From contig NC_088314.1 in NCBI RefSeq assembly GCF_910592395.1, positions 11,096,001 to 11,160,000 on the forward strand: a DNA stretch of 64,000 nt, written 5' to 3'. Within the stretch, counting starts at the first letter, position 1. Each line of letters opens with the position of its first letter. Made by a program: the position numbers and the translations under genes. The stretch comes from Lineus longissimus. Its lineage: Eukaryota; Nemertea; Pilidiophora; Heteronemertea; Lineidae. The notes under the pieces are model-generated. The model was given only the letters and a program-made list of their open reading frames with translations. It was not told where the DNA came from and ran no database searches. Of the stretch, positions 11,173 to 21,401 are shown in pieces.

Positions 11173-13303
11173 TGAAAGATCGACATATAGATTCATATTT
11201 CAATCTTGGAATCATGGATGACCCATGCTAGACTCTATGGTATTTCTCACAAATATAAGAATAACTCCATATAAAAAACAAACTTGGAATCATGGATGAT
11301 CCATAGTAGACTCTTACAACTGTATTACTCACAAATATAAGAAAAACTATAAAAAAACAAACTTTGAAGTCACATAGTTTTGGCCCAGTCGCCCAAAACG
11401 AGCTTATGAAAGTGACTACAGGGAAATATAATGGAACCTCCCTTAATAGCGGACCCATCTCTATAAGGACAGCATTTCTAGTAAGGACACTATTCAATTC
11501 ACTTTCATTCAATCAATTTCACCCCTCTAATCCGGACACCTCTCTATTCAGGACAACACTTGTCAGTTCCGAGGGGTGTCCTTAATAGAGAGGTTTTACT
11601 GTACATGTAAAGTCATTTCCTCTTCTCTGTTTCCAGGCATCCACCAGAAAGCAGATCATATCGCTCGCCAATTGTCTTCCGCACATCAACAAGAGAGCGC
11701 GACAACACATCAGCGGGGTCATCGAGGAATCACGCCGATAACATGTTTACATAAACAATATCTTGGCCCTAAATGTATTGATATTTCTCAGCTTTCAGAC
11801 AACGTGCGCATCAATACCTTGACGGAGAATAGGCTACAGCATGCAATCCATTTCAAACTAAAATTGATCGGGGAATTTCAAAATGTTGTCATACCATTCG
11901 TGTACGTTAGAATCTTCCTCAATAGCGGCCACCTCTGTTACAAGGACACCTCTCTTATAAGGACACTGATTTTCGGTCCCAAATTTGAAATGGACAATGA
12001 GAGTGCTAGTTGGCTTTTGATGTCGAAATGTTGCCATACCATTCGTGTACAGTGGAATCTTCCTCAATAGTAGACACCCCTGTAATCAGGACACCTCTCT
12101 TTAAGGGGACAGCATTACTTAGTCCCAAGGGTGTCCTTAAACGGAGAATACGGGCAGGAGCCAGGAAGGACAGATAAAGATACACAAAATTGCTGATAGG
12201 TGATGCTCTGATCTCAAAGTACATCAAAACTATTTGCGCTTGTATCAGCAATATAGTGATGTTGTTGAATCGAACACAACCTGGACCCTAGATGGGAAAA
12301 AAATTCACACAGAGACGGATAGTTTTATCCCCTATCTCCTGCCTATACTCCCCCTTTAAACTGTGATTATTGTAAAGACAGAAAATTTTATCTTTAAAAA
12401 TCATATTTGAACATTGGACAGTTAGTGTCTTAAAATTTATCTGTAGAAATCATCTGTTTTTAACTGCATAATATCTGTTGTACTATATTTGCAGCTGTCT
12501 ATGCACACCCTGTACCCCCTTCCCTGCTAGGCGATATCATGATTTGGCAGGACTGCAGAGAGCTCTGTACTGTGTGCATGGGTTTAAGCCAGCCATGAGC
12601 TGTCTTTACCATATATACCTTTGTGAAGGGCCCTTTGTTGGCTTAAACCAGTGTACACAGTTAATAGAGGTCGGCCAGAGTATGGGACTGCTGAGAGCTC
12701 TATACTGTGTGCTAGGTTTAAGCCAGCCATGAGTTGTCTGAATGATGTAAAGACCTATGTGTAGGGGCATTTTGTTGGCTTAAACCAGTGCACACTGTCG
12801 ATAGAAGTCAGCCAAAGTATGGGACTGCCGAGAGCTCTATACTGTGTGCATGGGTTTAAGCCAACCATGGGCCGACTTAATTACCATATAGACCTATGTG
12901 TTTGGGGCCTTTTGTTGGCTTAAACTGGTACACGCAGTTGATAAGAAGTGAAAGCACTGGGTTTGTAAATACATGTAATTGTGCATGTGACCCATCAGAT
13001 TAAATCATGTTGAAGTTTGCCTGGCCTAGTATCGGGTGATCACTGAGTATTGATACAGGATATGACATGATATGCTTCATAAACACCAAATCTAGTTAAC
13101 AGTTAATTTTGCAATTATATAAAGCATTAACCCTTTATATACCAGTGTATAAATACCCCTTGCCTACACTCGGTATAGACCAGTAAAGTACCCAATTTGT
13201 GATTGTCATGTACCAGGCCTTTTTCCTGTCCCAAGATACGATACCAGAGAATAGCAGTGCTCAAATATGTACAATGTATTACAATACCCAAATTCAAATT
13301 CAA
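11173..13303. repeat. 2.13-kb tandem duplication, unit 2
   Basis: Direct copy of 9038-11172. It ends in a short AAATTC(AAATTC)n tract at about 13,290-13,312 that is expanded relative to unit 1. The junction between the units also lies in AAATTCAAAT-type sequence, so slippage or recombination at this simple motif may have produced the duplication. Confidence 0.9.
11431..11601. mobile_element. Pogo/Tigger-like MITE (within duplication unit 2)
   Basis: Duplicate of the MITE at 9296-9466, carried along by the 2.13-kb tandem duplication rather than inserted independently. Confidence 0.6.
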
Positions 13304-14454
13304 ATTCAAATTGATTAAAAGCCAAACATATTACAGAGCGACATGTATGCGGCCAGATAAGGACTGCATATTAGGTACAAACACAGGAAGTGAAATAAAC
13401 TACAAAATATTTAATGAAAACTACTAAGATGGGGTCTTCTCCTTTCTCAAATTAAACATATTACATGTATTCACCAAGTTAAGAACATGAATCAAAACCA
13501 CGTTATCGTGACTTCCAAGTATTTTATTAAAAAAACATCAACAGATGTACAAGGGTGATGTACAGGAAGAGCACACATTACCACTCATTTATGAAAACGG
13601 ATTTTTTTGGTTTATGTGTCTGTAATTTCATGTCTTTATCGCCAGAAGAAAGGGTTAAGACTGAGGAGATGTTCTGTATGTATAAATATACCATGGAACT
13701 ACATGTATTCACAGAGACTGTGTCATGCGATGTGGAAAACTGGGATACATGGCCGACCGTAGGCCAACTGGAGATCAGAGACAAGACCACTAATGAATAT
13801 TCATAGGTTGGAGCGTCCAGGCCTATCAATTAGACGAGTGCATGTTTTTTACTCTCAAGTACATATTTGAAAAGGTATCGAAAAAATATTTGTTGTGGCA
13901 AGTCTACAGATATAAAGAAATTATTTGATGAAAAAATTAATTTCGAATTTTGCTAATTGGGTTTTTTGCTAATTGAGTTTTTTCTGCCAGTTGGCTGAAA
14001 AGAGTGGAAATATCTGTCTAATTTGTCGATTATCAAAAAATTTCCGTGGTCAATCGCCATTTTATTTTTCACCATTTACTTGCCCGACTGTCCGGAATAA
14101 CATAATCTAAATTTCAGATTCACAACACCACGCGTTCTTTGATGCGTCGCGGTCAAACATTGACAATTTAACTGCTAAAAGGCTTAAAAAATCAATTGTG
14201 GTCTTGTCTCATCATGGGTTTTCCAAAGAATTTGACTTCCTCTTACTTGTAAGATTGTATATTGTATATTGACCTTGTATCATGTCAAAAAGTGATATAT
14301 GTCATACATTGTAATTATGTACTTGTAAATATTAAGAATTACTGGTAAAGAAGTAATAAATATTGTAAAAGAAAAGTAACTTGTTTCTCAAATCAATGCA
14401 ATTATTTGAATATTTGAAAAAATCCCCTGCAGTGACATGGAGATTAGAAAGAAG
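13304..14454. other. No gene recognised
   Basis: AT-rich sequence. Overlapping 83-codon frames on both strands at about 13,555-13,829 show no known domain and no splice context. Ends where the satellite array begins. Confidence 0.45.
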
Positions 14455-16369
14455 CCTCGGTCTTGATTTTCGGAGATCACTCATGGGACCTCGGCTATAA
14501 GGTCTAGTTTGAGGGATCCCAGGTGTGAGGTTGAGATAGGAAAAACATATAAATCTTGATATGAGGTTTTCTTAGAGTTCCTTCAGGGACCTCAGCTGTG
14601 AGGCCTAGTTAGACTTGGGTGTCCTAGGAGTGAGATTGAGATCGGAAAACACATCGCAGAAGTGATTTTGGAGTTCACTCGGGGACCTGAGCTGTGTGGT
14701 CCTGAGTGACTGAGGGATCCAAGGTGTGAGGTTGAGATAGGAAAAACATATAAATCTTGATATAGGGTTTTCTTGGAGTTCATCCAGGGACCTGACTTGG
14801 GGGTACACGAGGGACTGTGTCACTCAATACAGCATTTATTGACGGACAGTATAGAAGAGACCACCAGCCCAGATGGGGTTAATATCGCTATAAAAGTAAG
14901 ATACTCTCCCAAATGATGACAATTCCAACAAAAAAAATATCCCCACGGTCAAAGCCAAACGGGCTGCAAGGTTTAATAAACAACCTTGTACCCAGGATCA
15001 AAAAATGAAAATTGCAGGTGAACTGTTTCAAGAAATTTTAAACTTCTTCCTAGGAACCAGGTTTCCATTAACCCTCTCATCCCGTTTGGCTCTGATATAT
15101 TTTATTTTGCAAAACTTCTGCCTTATGAAATGAATACACCTTTCTTTTCTCTAAATCAACCCCCTGTGCGTGGAATCATTGCTTATCAATGTAAAAAGTC
15201 TGAATCTTGATGTAAGGTTTTCTTGGAGTTCATTCAGGGACCTCAGCTGTGAGGCCTAGTTTGACTTGGGTGTCCTGGGAGTGAGATTGAGATAGGAAAA
15301 CACATCGCAGTTGTGATTTTTGAGTTCACCTTGGGACCTGAGCTGTGAGGTCCTGATTGACTGAGGGATCCCAGGTGTGAGGTTGAGATAGGAAAAACAT
15401 ATACATCTTGATATAGGGTTTTCTTGGAGTTATCATCAAGGACCTGACTTGGGTGTACCACGAGGGACTGTGTCACTCAATACAGCATTCATTGACAGAC
15501 AGTATAGAAGAGACCACCAGCCCAGATGGGGTTAATATCGCCATAAAAGTCAGATACTCTCCCAAATGATGAAAATTCCTCCCAAAAAATTATCCCCACG
15601 ATCAAAGCCAAACGGGCTGCAACGGTTAATGAACAACCTTGTACACAGGATCAAAACATGAAAATTGCAGGTGAACTGTTTCAAGAAATTTTTAACTTCT
15701 TCCTAGGAACCAGGTTTCCATTAACCCTCTCATCCCGTCTGGCTCTGACCGTGGGAATATTTTATTTTTGCAAAACTTCTGCCTTATGAAATCAATATTC
15801 CTTTTTTTCCTCAAAATTAACCCCCTTTGTGTGGAATCATTGCCTATCAATGTAAAAAGTCTAAATCTTGATATAAGGTTCTCTTGGAGTTCATTCAAGG
15901 ACCTCAGCTGTGAGGCCTTATTTGACTTGGGTGTCCTAGGAGTGAGATTGAGATAGGAAAACACATCGCAGTAGTGATTTTGAGTTCACTCGGGGACCTG
16001 AGCTGTGAGGTCCTGATTGACTGAGGGATCCCAGGTGTGAGGTTGAGATAGGAAAAACATATACATCTTGATATAGGGTTTTCTTGGAGTTCATTCAAGG
16101 ACCTGACTTGGGGGTACCACGACTCGAGGGACTGTGTCACTCAATACAGCATTTCTTGGCTGACAGTATAGAAGAGACCACCAGCCCAGATGGGGTTAAT
16201 ATCGCCATAAAAGTTAAATACTCTCCCAAACGATGACAATTCCAAAAAAAATATTCCCACGGTCTGAACCAAAGGAGCTGCAAGGGTTAGTAAACAACCT
16301 TGTACCCAGGATCAAAAATGAAAATTGCAGGTTAACTGTTCAAGAAATGTTTAACTTCTTCCTAGGGAC
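14455..16369. repeat. ~655-bp satellite array, block 1 (3 monomers)
   Basis: The word GGGACTGTGTCACTCAATAC recurs at 14,811, 15,463 and 16,128 and marks monomers of 652-665 bp. Within each monomer two related ~100-bp subrepeats both contain a self-complementary GACCTCAGCTGTGAGGYC hairpin and GAGATTGAGATAGGAAAA-like tracts. The array is AT-rich and non-coding; small frames in it (for example those reading PISTSHLGSLSQSGPH) recur only because the monomer recurs. The right end is the Gypsy insertion site. Confidence 0.9.
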
Positions 16370-16535
16370 TGTAGTGTAATCTGAATAAATGGGTCATAGA
16401 GTTTGAGGTGCTGCCACCTCGTGATAGATTAGGGTACTGTTCAAAATGGCTGTCATGTTCTAGAAATATACTTCAAGTGTTCAGAGTTTAAATCCGTCGT
16501 TATCTTCTTTCGGAACGCCCATCGGCAACTGAACA
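16370..16535 (+). repeat. Gypsy copy 1, 5' LTR
   Basis: 166 bp, beginning TGTAGTGTAATC and ending GGCAACTGAACA, identical by eye to 21,236-21,401. An AATAAA polyadenylation word lies near the start (CTGAATAAATGG). No clear TATA box is seen. Confidence 0.93.
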
Positions 16536-16553
16536 TGGTGTCAGAAGTTAAAG
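16536..16553 (+). promoter_or_regulatory. Primer binding site, tRNA-Leu type
   Basis: TGGTGTCAGAAGT immediately follows the LTR and is complementary to the 3' end (…ACTTCTGACA-CCA) of animal tRNA-Leu of the CAA/CAG class. It is identical in copy 2. The last LTR base joins the PBS to make an ATG that opens a 27-codon leader frame ending in TGA. Confidence 0.75.
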
Positions 16554-16747
16554 AAGACTCTCATGAATTGGGAGAGACTGTTATTTTGTTGAGAGATGTC
16601 GATGTTGATGAGCTTTGAGCCAAGATTCGTGAATCTTTCCCCAGTCAGAGGAAATGTTTCTGATGACTGCATGTACATCTCGTGTGCATCATGTGTATAA
16701 AGGTGCTGTGCAGTGACTTTTCATGTGCTGAACAGTGAGTTGCGCCC

Positions 16748-19700
16748 ATGAATGATGAATCTGAAGATAATCTAAGGAACTTTCGTGACATTTTGCCCTT
16801 CCCTGTTACTGTTATTACAACAATGGCACAATTCCAAATGCAGCCACCTGAGTCTTTTGACTTTGGTAAGCCTGAAGGGTGGAATAAGTGGATCCGGCGA
16901 TTTGACAGATTTCGACAGGTGTCTGGCCTAGCTGCCAAGTCGGGAGAGGAGCAGGTCAACACGCTGGTGTACTCCATGGGAGATGAGGCAGAGGACATTC
17001 TGACCTCGTTGAGACTCACTAATGACGAGAAGAAAGATTACGAAGTAATCAAAACCAAATTACAAGGTTATTTTGAACCTAAGAGAAATGTGATCTTTGA
17101 ACGGGCGAAATTTAACCAACGTTTCCAGCGAGAAGGTGAAAGTGTCGATACTTTCATAACTGACTTGCATACACTCGCGGAGAAATGTGACTTTGGAACT
17201 TTGCACGATGAATTAATTCGCGATCGAATTGTCGTTGGGTTACGGGACAGTAAACTTTCAGAACGGTTGCAACTTGACGCTGACCTCTCGTTAAAGACGG
17301 CCATGGATAAAACTCGCCAGAGTGAATCAATCAAGAAGCAACAAGGTGTTCTTCGTGCAGCAACTTCTCCGGCTGTTGTGGCCAAAGTTGGGTTCCAAAA
17401 AGGAAAAAAGTCAGGCAGTCATAAAGCAAAACAGCAGGACAAACCAAGCAGGCCAGCTGAAGGTAAACCTCAGGCCAAGCCTAAAGGAAAGGGTAAATCG
17501 TGTCAGAACTGCGGTCTCAACCATGATAAAAGGCCGTGCCCAGCTAAGGACGCGGAATGTCATTTTTGTGCAAAAGTAGGTCACTACAAGAAGTGTTGTA
17601 GAACGCGCAAACGGGTCAACGAAATCCAGATTTCGGAAGATCAGCAAACCGCATTTCTAGGATCGGTAAACGTGGAATCTGAGGACGACGACTTTAACTT
17701 ATGGTCGAGTCGTGTAAAAATTTCTGGTCATGAGCTTGATTGGAAAATCGATACAGGCGCTGAAGTAACATGCCTGCCACTACGCGATCATCGTGAGAGT
17801 TTCGGAAAACTTCACAAGTCCAATAAAGTCTTAGTTGGAGCTGGCAGTAACAAGCTTGATGTTCTTGGAATGTTTCATGCTAAGCTTGCTAAAGGGCAGC
17901 ACGCCACATTGGCAGAGGTGTATGTTGTGCGCGGCCTAGCAAAACCGTTGCTAGGAGATAAAGCGATTCGTAAGCTAAATCTTGTGTCAGTAGTCCGCGC
18001 CGTTTGTAAAAGTCAACTCACCAAATGGAAAAAACAGTTCCCAGAACTTTTCGCAAATCTTGGGAAAATGACTGGTGAGTACGAGATCAAGTTGGAAGAC
18101 AGTGCGAATCCGTACGCAATTTCATCACCACGTAGAGTTCCCATACCGCTCTATAATAAAGTGAAAGCCGAACTGTTACGTATGGAAAAATTAGGGGTGA
18201 TCTCAAGAATAACTGAGCCTACCAATTGGTGCGCGGGAATAGTCGTTGTTCCAAAATCCAATGGAACTGTTAGGATCTGTGTGGACCTAACCAAGTTAAA
18301 TGAGAGTGTAAAACGTGAGAATTTCATTCTGCCATCAGTTGACTCTACACTAGCGCGGCTCAGTGGAGCCAAAGTTTTCTCTAAGCTAGATGCAAATTCT
18401 GGCTTTCGGCAAATTCCTCTTAGCAAGGAGTCGTCCCGTCTTTGCTGTTTCATAACGCCATTCGGGAGATTTGTTTTCAACCGCCTTCCTTTCGGGATTT
18501 CATCAGCTCCTGAAATCTTCCAGCGCAGGATGCAGGAGATGTTAGATGGTCTGGAAGGGGTAGTGTGCCACATGGACGATATTCTAGTGTTTGGGGCTGA
18601 TCAGGCAGAACATGATGAGAGACTCAAAGCTGTTCTTCAGAGACTTAGAGATGCTGGTGTCACACTTAATGAGGCCAAGTGTGAGTTTTCAGTTGACAGG
18701 GTTAAGTATCTTGGGTACTTGATCACAGCCGAGGGAATATTTCCAGATAGTGACAAGATAAACGCTATCCAGAAAATGGCAAAACCGCAAAATGTGTCAG
18801 ACATTAGGCGTTTCCTTGGCATGGTAAATCAGTTGGGAAAGTTTATTCCTAACTTAGCGGACAAAACCGAGCCGCTTAGGTCTCTTCTCAGCAAGAAGAA
18901 TCAATGGTGTTGGGGGTCATCTCAGGACCATGCTTTCCAGGATTTGAAAGCATGTTTGTCTTCTACAACGGTACTCGGAATGTACGACCCAAGCCGGGAC
19001 ACTGTTGTTTCTGCGGATTCATCCTCTTTCGGGTTAGGTGCCGTGATAAAACAGAAGCAGGAGGACGATATGTGGAAGCCTATTGCATATGCGTCGCGAT
19101 CATTATCGGACACTGAGAAAAGGTATGCGCAGGTGGAAAAGGAAGCATTGGCGTCAGCCTGGGCCTGCGACCGATTCCAAGTGTATCTTCTGGGTAAGCG
19201 CTTTACCCTAGAAACGGACCATAAACCGCTTGTTGCGCTACTAGGTTCGAAGAGTGTCGATGAACTGCCTGCGAGAGTTCAACGGTTTAAACTGCGTATG
19301 ATGCGTTTCTCATATGACATCGTACATGTTCCGGGGAAAGAACTTTATACTGCAGATACGTTGTCCAGGGCACCTATATCTTCGCCATTGTCTACTGTCG
19401 AGGAGGGATTTGCGCAGGATGTAAAAGCGTATGTTGACATGGTTGTTGAACACCTACCTGCGACGGAGAAAAGGCTCGAGGAAATCCGTCAAAAACAGGA
19501 AGAAGACGAAGTTTGCCGTCAGGTTGTCAAGTATTGTCAAGATGGATGGCCGGACAGACCATTTGTTAAAGGGGCAATACTGCCATATTACCAGGTTGCC
19601 GGTGAACTGACTGTTATGGATGGACTATTGATGAAGGGAACCAGAATAGTCATTCCTACATGTATGCGCTTAGAACTGTTGGACAAAATCCATGAGGGCC

Positions 19701-19822
19701 ACCAAGGTATCACTAAGTGCAGAAGGCGAGCCCAAGAATCAATTTGGTGGCCAGGACTCAGTTCACAAATAGAGTCACTAGTCCAGAACTGTAACATTTG
19801 TGCTCGAGAGCAGGGAAGTTAG
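16748..19822 (+). CDS. Gypsy copy 1 gag-pol polyprotein (gag, PR, RT, RNase H, integrase zinc domain), truncated
   Basis: A single frame of 1024 codons carries, in order, a Gag capsid-like region (about 30-200) and two zinc knuckles (about 252-290; C-x2-C-x3-H-x4-C and C-x2-C-x4-H-x4-C). Aspartic protease follows with DTGAEV at about 334. Reverse transcriptase spans about 440-700, with LPFGISSAP and an HMDD instead of the usual YxDD near 608. RNase H starts at about 750 (ADSSSFGLGAV, then TDHKPL), and the integrase HHCC finger at about 981-1020. The frame ends early: relative to copy 2 one base is gained near 19,811-19,818, which brings in a TAG. The integrase core continues in the same frame from about 19,916. 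The start could equally be the MAQFQ methionine at 16,823. Similar to K02A2.6-like elements common in invertebrates. Confidence 0.93.
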   Translation: MNDESEDNLRNFRDILPFPVTVITTMAQFQMQPPESFDFGKPEGWNKWIRRFDRFRQVSGLAAKSGEEQVNTLVYSMGDEAEDILTSLRLTNDEKKDYEVIKTKLQGYFEPKRNVIFERAKFNQRFQREGESVDTFITDLHTLAEKCDFGTLHDELIRDRIVVGLRDSKLSERLQLDADLSLKTAMDKTRQSESIKKQQGVLRAATSPAVVAKVGFQKGKKSGSHKAKQQDKPSRPAEGKPQAKPKGKGKSCQNCGLNHDKRPCPAKDAECHFCAKVGHYKKCCRTRKRVNEIQISEDQQTAFLGSVNVESEDDDFNLWSSRVKISGHELDWKIDTGAEVTCLPLRDHRESFGKLHKSNKVLVGAGSNKLDVLGMFHAKLAKGQHATLAEVYVVRGLAKPLLGDKAIRKLNLVSVVRAVCKSQLTKWKKQFPELFANLGKMTGEYEIKLEDSANPYAISSPRRVPIPLYNKVKAELLRMEKLGVISRITEPTNWCAGIVVVPKSNGTVRICVDLTKLNESVKRENFILPSVDSTLARLSGAKVFSKLDANSGFRQIPLSKESSRLCCFITPFGRFVFNRLPFGISSAPEIFQRRMQEMLDGLEGVVCHMDDILVFGADQAEHDERLKAVLQRLRDAGVTLNEAKCEFSVDRVKYLGYLITAEGIFPDSDKINAIQKMAKPQNVSDIRRFLGMVNQLGKFIPNLADKTEPLRSLLSKKNQWCWGSSQDHAFQDLKACLSSTTVLGMYDPSRDTVVSADSSSFGLGAVIKQKQEDDMWKPIAYASRSLSDTEKRYAQVEKEALASAWACDRFQVYLLGKRFTLETDHKPLVALLGSKSVDELPARVQRFKLRMMRFSYDIVHVPGKELYTADTLSRAPISSPLSTVEEGFAQDVKAYVDMVVEHLPATEKRLEEIRQKQEEDEVCRQVVKYCQDGWPDRPFVKGAILPYYQVAGELTVMDGLLMKGTRIVIPTCMRLELLDKIHEGHQGITKCRRRAQESIWWPGLSSQIESLVQNCNICAREQGS

Positions 19823-19915
19823 GCATGAACCAAATATTACCACCGAATTCCCTAAGAGACCATGGCAGGTTGTTGGCACTGACTTGTTCGAGTTTAAAAA
19901 GCGCCATTATCAGTA

Positions 19916-20821
19916 GTGGTGGACTATTTTTCTCGCTATATCGAAATTGCTAAGCTGACCGAGCTCTCGTCGGGGGCTACTATCAATCATCTTAAATCGA
20001 TCTTTGCTAGACATGGTGTGCCAGAACGGGTACGTTCTGACAATGGCCCTCAGTATTCAGCGCAGGACTTCGCAGACTTTGCCGATGTGTACACATTTCA
20101 ACATGTTACAAGTTCCCCGCTTTACCCGCAAGGGAATGCAGAAGTTGAACGCGCTGTAAAAACTGTTAAAGAACTAGTGAAGAAAGGCAAGGATCCATAT
20201 TTAGCTTTGCTGACTTACAGAGCTACACCACTGTACCATGGGTACAGTCCCTCCGAACTTTTGTTTGGGAGACGTCTTCGTACGAACTTACCGCAACATC
20301 CAAATATGCTGGCCCCAGCATGGCCAGATCTAAACAATCTTGTACAAACAGAACAGGATTATCGCATGAAAATGGCGAAAAACGCAGACAGGCGTCATGG
20401 TGTACAGGTGTTGTCAGATCTTTGCGAAGGAGAGAAAGTTTGGGTGTGCGATAAAAACATTCCCGCCATAATCACGGGAAATGCTGAAACACCGCGGTCG
20501 TATACTCTGGAGACTGAAACAGGATCATCTTTGAGACGAAATCGCAGGAGTCTTCGTCGGCTTGCTCCGAGACTGAATCTCAAGGACAATCCAGCTGATG
20601 AATCAGTGCAGGAGAACATTTTGCCTCCCCCAGAGACACAGAGTATTGTGTTGCCAAATGCTGGACAATCTTCTGAGAATGGCCAGAATAATGTTCAATC
20701 AGATCAAAGTGTCTCTAGCACGACTGTGAATAATTCTCCAGGACGTTCTGCTAGTTGTTCTGATCAATATGTAACCAGGTCAGGCAGGGTTTCAAAATCT
20801 GTCATCAAACTAGATCTTTAG
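19916..20821 (+). CDS. Gypsy copy 1 integrase core and C-terminus (frame-separated piece)
   Basis: This frame continues the pol of copy 1 after the lesions. It holds the RNase-H-fold integrase core: the first Asp in VDYFSRYIEIAKL, the second in RSDNGPQYS, and the Glu in PQGNAEVERAVK, giving a complete D,D-35-E triad. A C-terminal basic region (RRNRRSLRRLAPRL) follows. The segment lies in the same frame as 16,748 because a one-base loss near 19,913 offsets the earlier gain. It would not be translated from the gag-pol start without bypassing the TAG at 19,820. No ATG suited to independent initiation is obvious. Confidence 0.9.
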   Translation: MVDYFSRYIEIAKLTELSSGATINHLKSIFARHGVPERVRSDNGPQYSAQDFADFADVYTFQHVTSSPLYPQGNAEVERAVKTVKELVKKGKDPYLALLTYRATPLYHGYSPSELLFGRRLRTNLPQHPNMLAPAWPDLNNLVQTEQDYRMKMAKNADRRHGVQVLSDLCEGEKVWVCDKNIPAIITGNAETPRSYTLETETGSSLRRNRRSLRRLAPRLNLKDNPADESVQENILPPPETQSIVLPNAGQSSENGQNNVQSDQSVSSTTVNNSPGRSASCSDQYVTRSGRVSKSVIKLDL

Positions 20822-21235
20822 GGTGTGAGAGTGACCGAGGGTTAATCTGAAATTTCAGTGACATTTCATAGAGAAATCTAAGTAATGATTTTCAAATAGT
20901 GCTTTTGTGGTATTCTCTCTATACTTGAGGATGTGATTTCATATTCGGATTAGTTGGAAGTTATCGAGTTAAAATGTTTATGTTTAGAGTTTCAATATCT
21001 TTCACATAAGTAGTGTTTACTCTCCAACGTATTTTGGACTTTCGTTTGTCTTAAGTATAGACAGGAGTCAGTAGTAGCCGAGTAGGATTTGAGATATATT
21101 TCCACAGCATTTTAGTTTTGACTTAGTTAAGCTAATTTTCTACGTGTTTGTATGTTTGTACACATAGTTTGCCTAGACCAGACTTTAGGTTGTGATGCAT
21201 CCTGGGTTATTGGAAATTGGACTTTTCCTAGGGAC
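20822..21235 (+). other. Gypsy copy 1 3' untranslated region
   Basis: Non-coding AT-rich tail between the integrase stop and the 3' LTR, matching 29,136-29,540 of copy 2 except for the last ~11 bases, where the polypurine tract is missing. Confidence 0.8.
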
Positions 21236-21401
21236 TGTAGTGTAATCTGAATAAATGGGTCATAGAGTTTGAGGTGCTGCCACCTCGTGATAGATTAGGG
21301 TACTGTTCAAAATGGCTGTCATGTTCTAGAAATATACTTCAAGTGTTCAGAGTTTAAATCCGTCGTTATCTTCTTTCGGAACGCCCATCGGCAACTGAAC
21401 A
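21236..21401 (+). repeat. Gypsy copy 1, 3' LTR
   Basis: Identical to the 5' LTR. It is followed by the GGGAC target duplication and then CAGGTTTGCATT, which rejoins satellite sequence. The bases before it (TTCCTAGGGAC) are those of the 5' flank, not a polypurine tract. Confidence 0.93.

Larger units (their letters stand above)
16370..21401 (+). mobile_element. Ty3/Gypsy LTR retrotransposon, copy 1
   Basis: A 5032-bp provirus bounded by identical 166-bp LTRs (TG...CA) and a 5-bp duplication GGGAC on both sides. The primer binding site follows the 5' LTR directly. The gag-pol frame is broken near the zinc-binding part of integrase. The sequence upstream of the 3' LTR lacks the polypurine tract found in copy 2: it switches to TTCCTAGGGAC, which is the flank of the 5' LTR. 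Copy 1 therefore has both a coding and a cis-acting defect. Confidence 0.93.
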
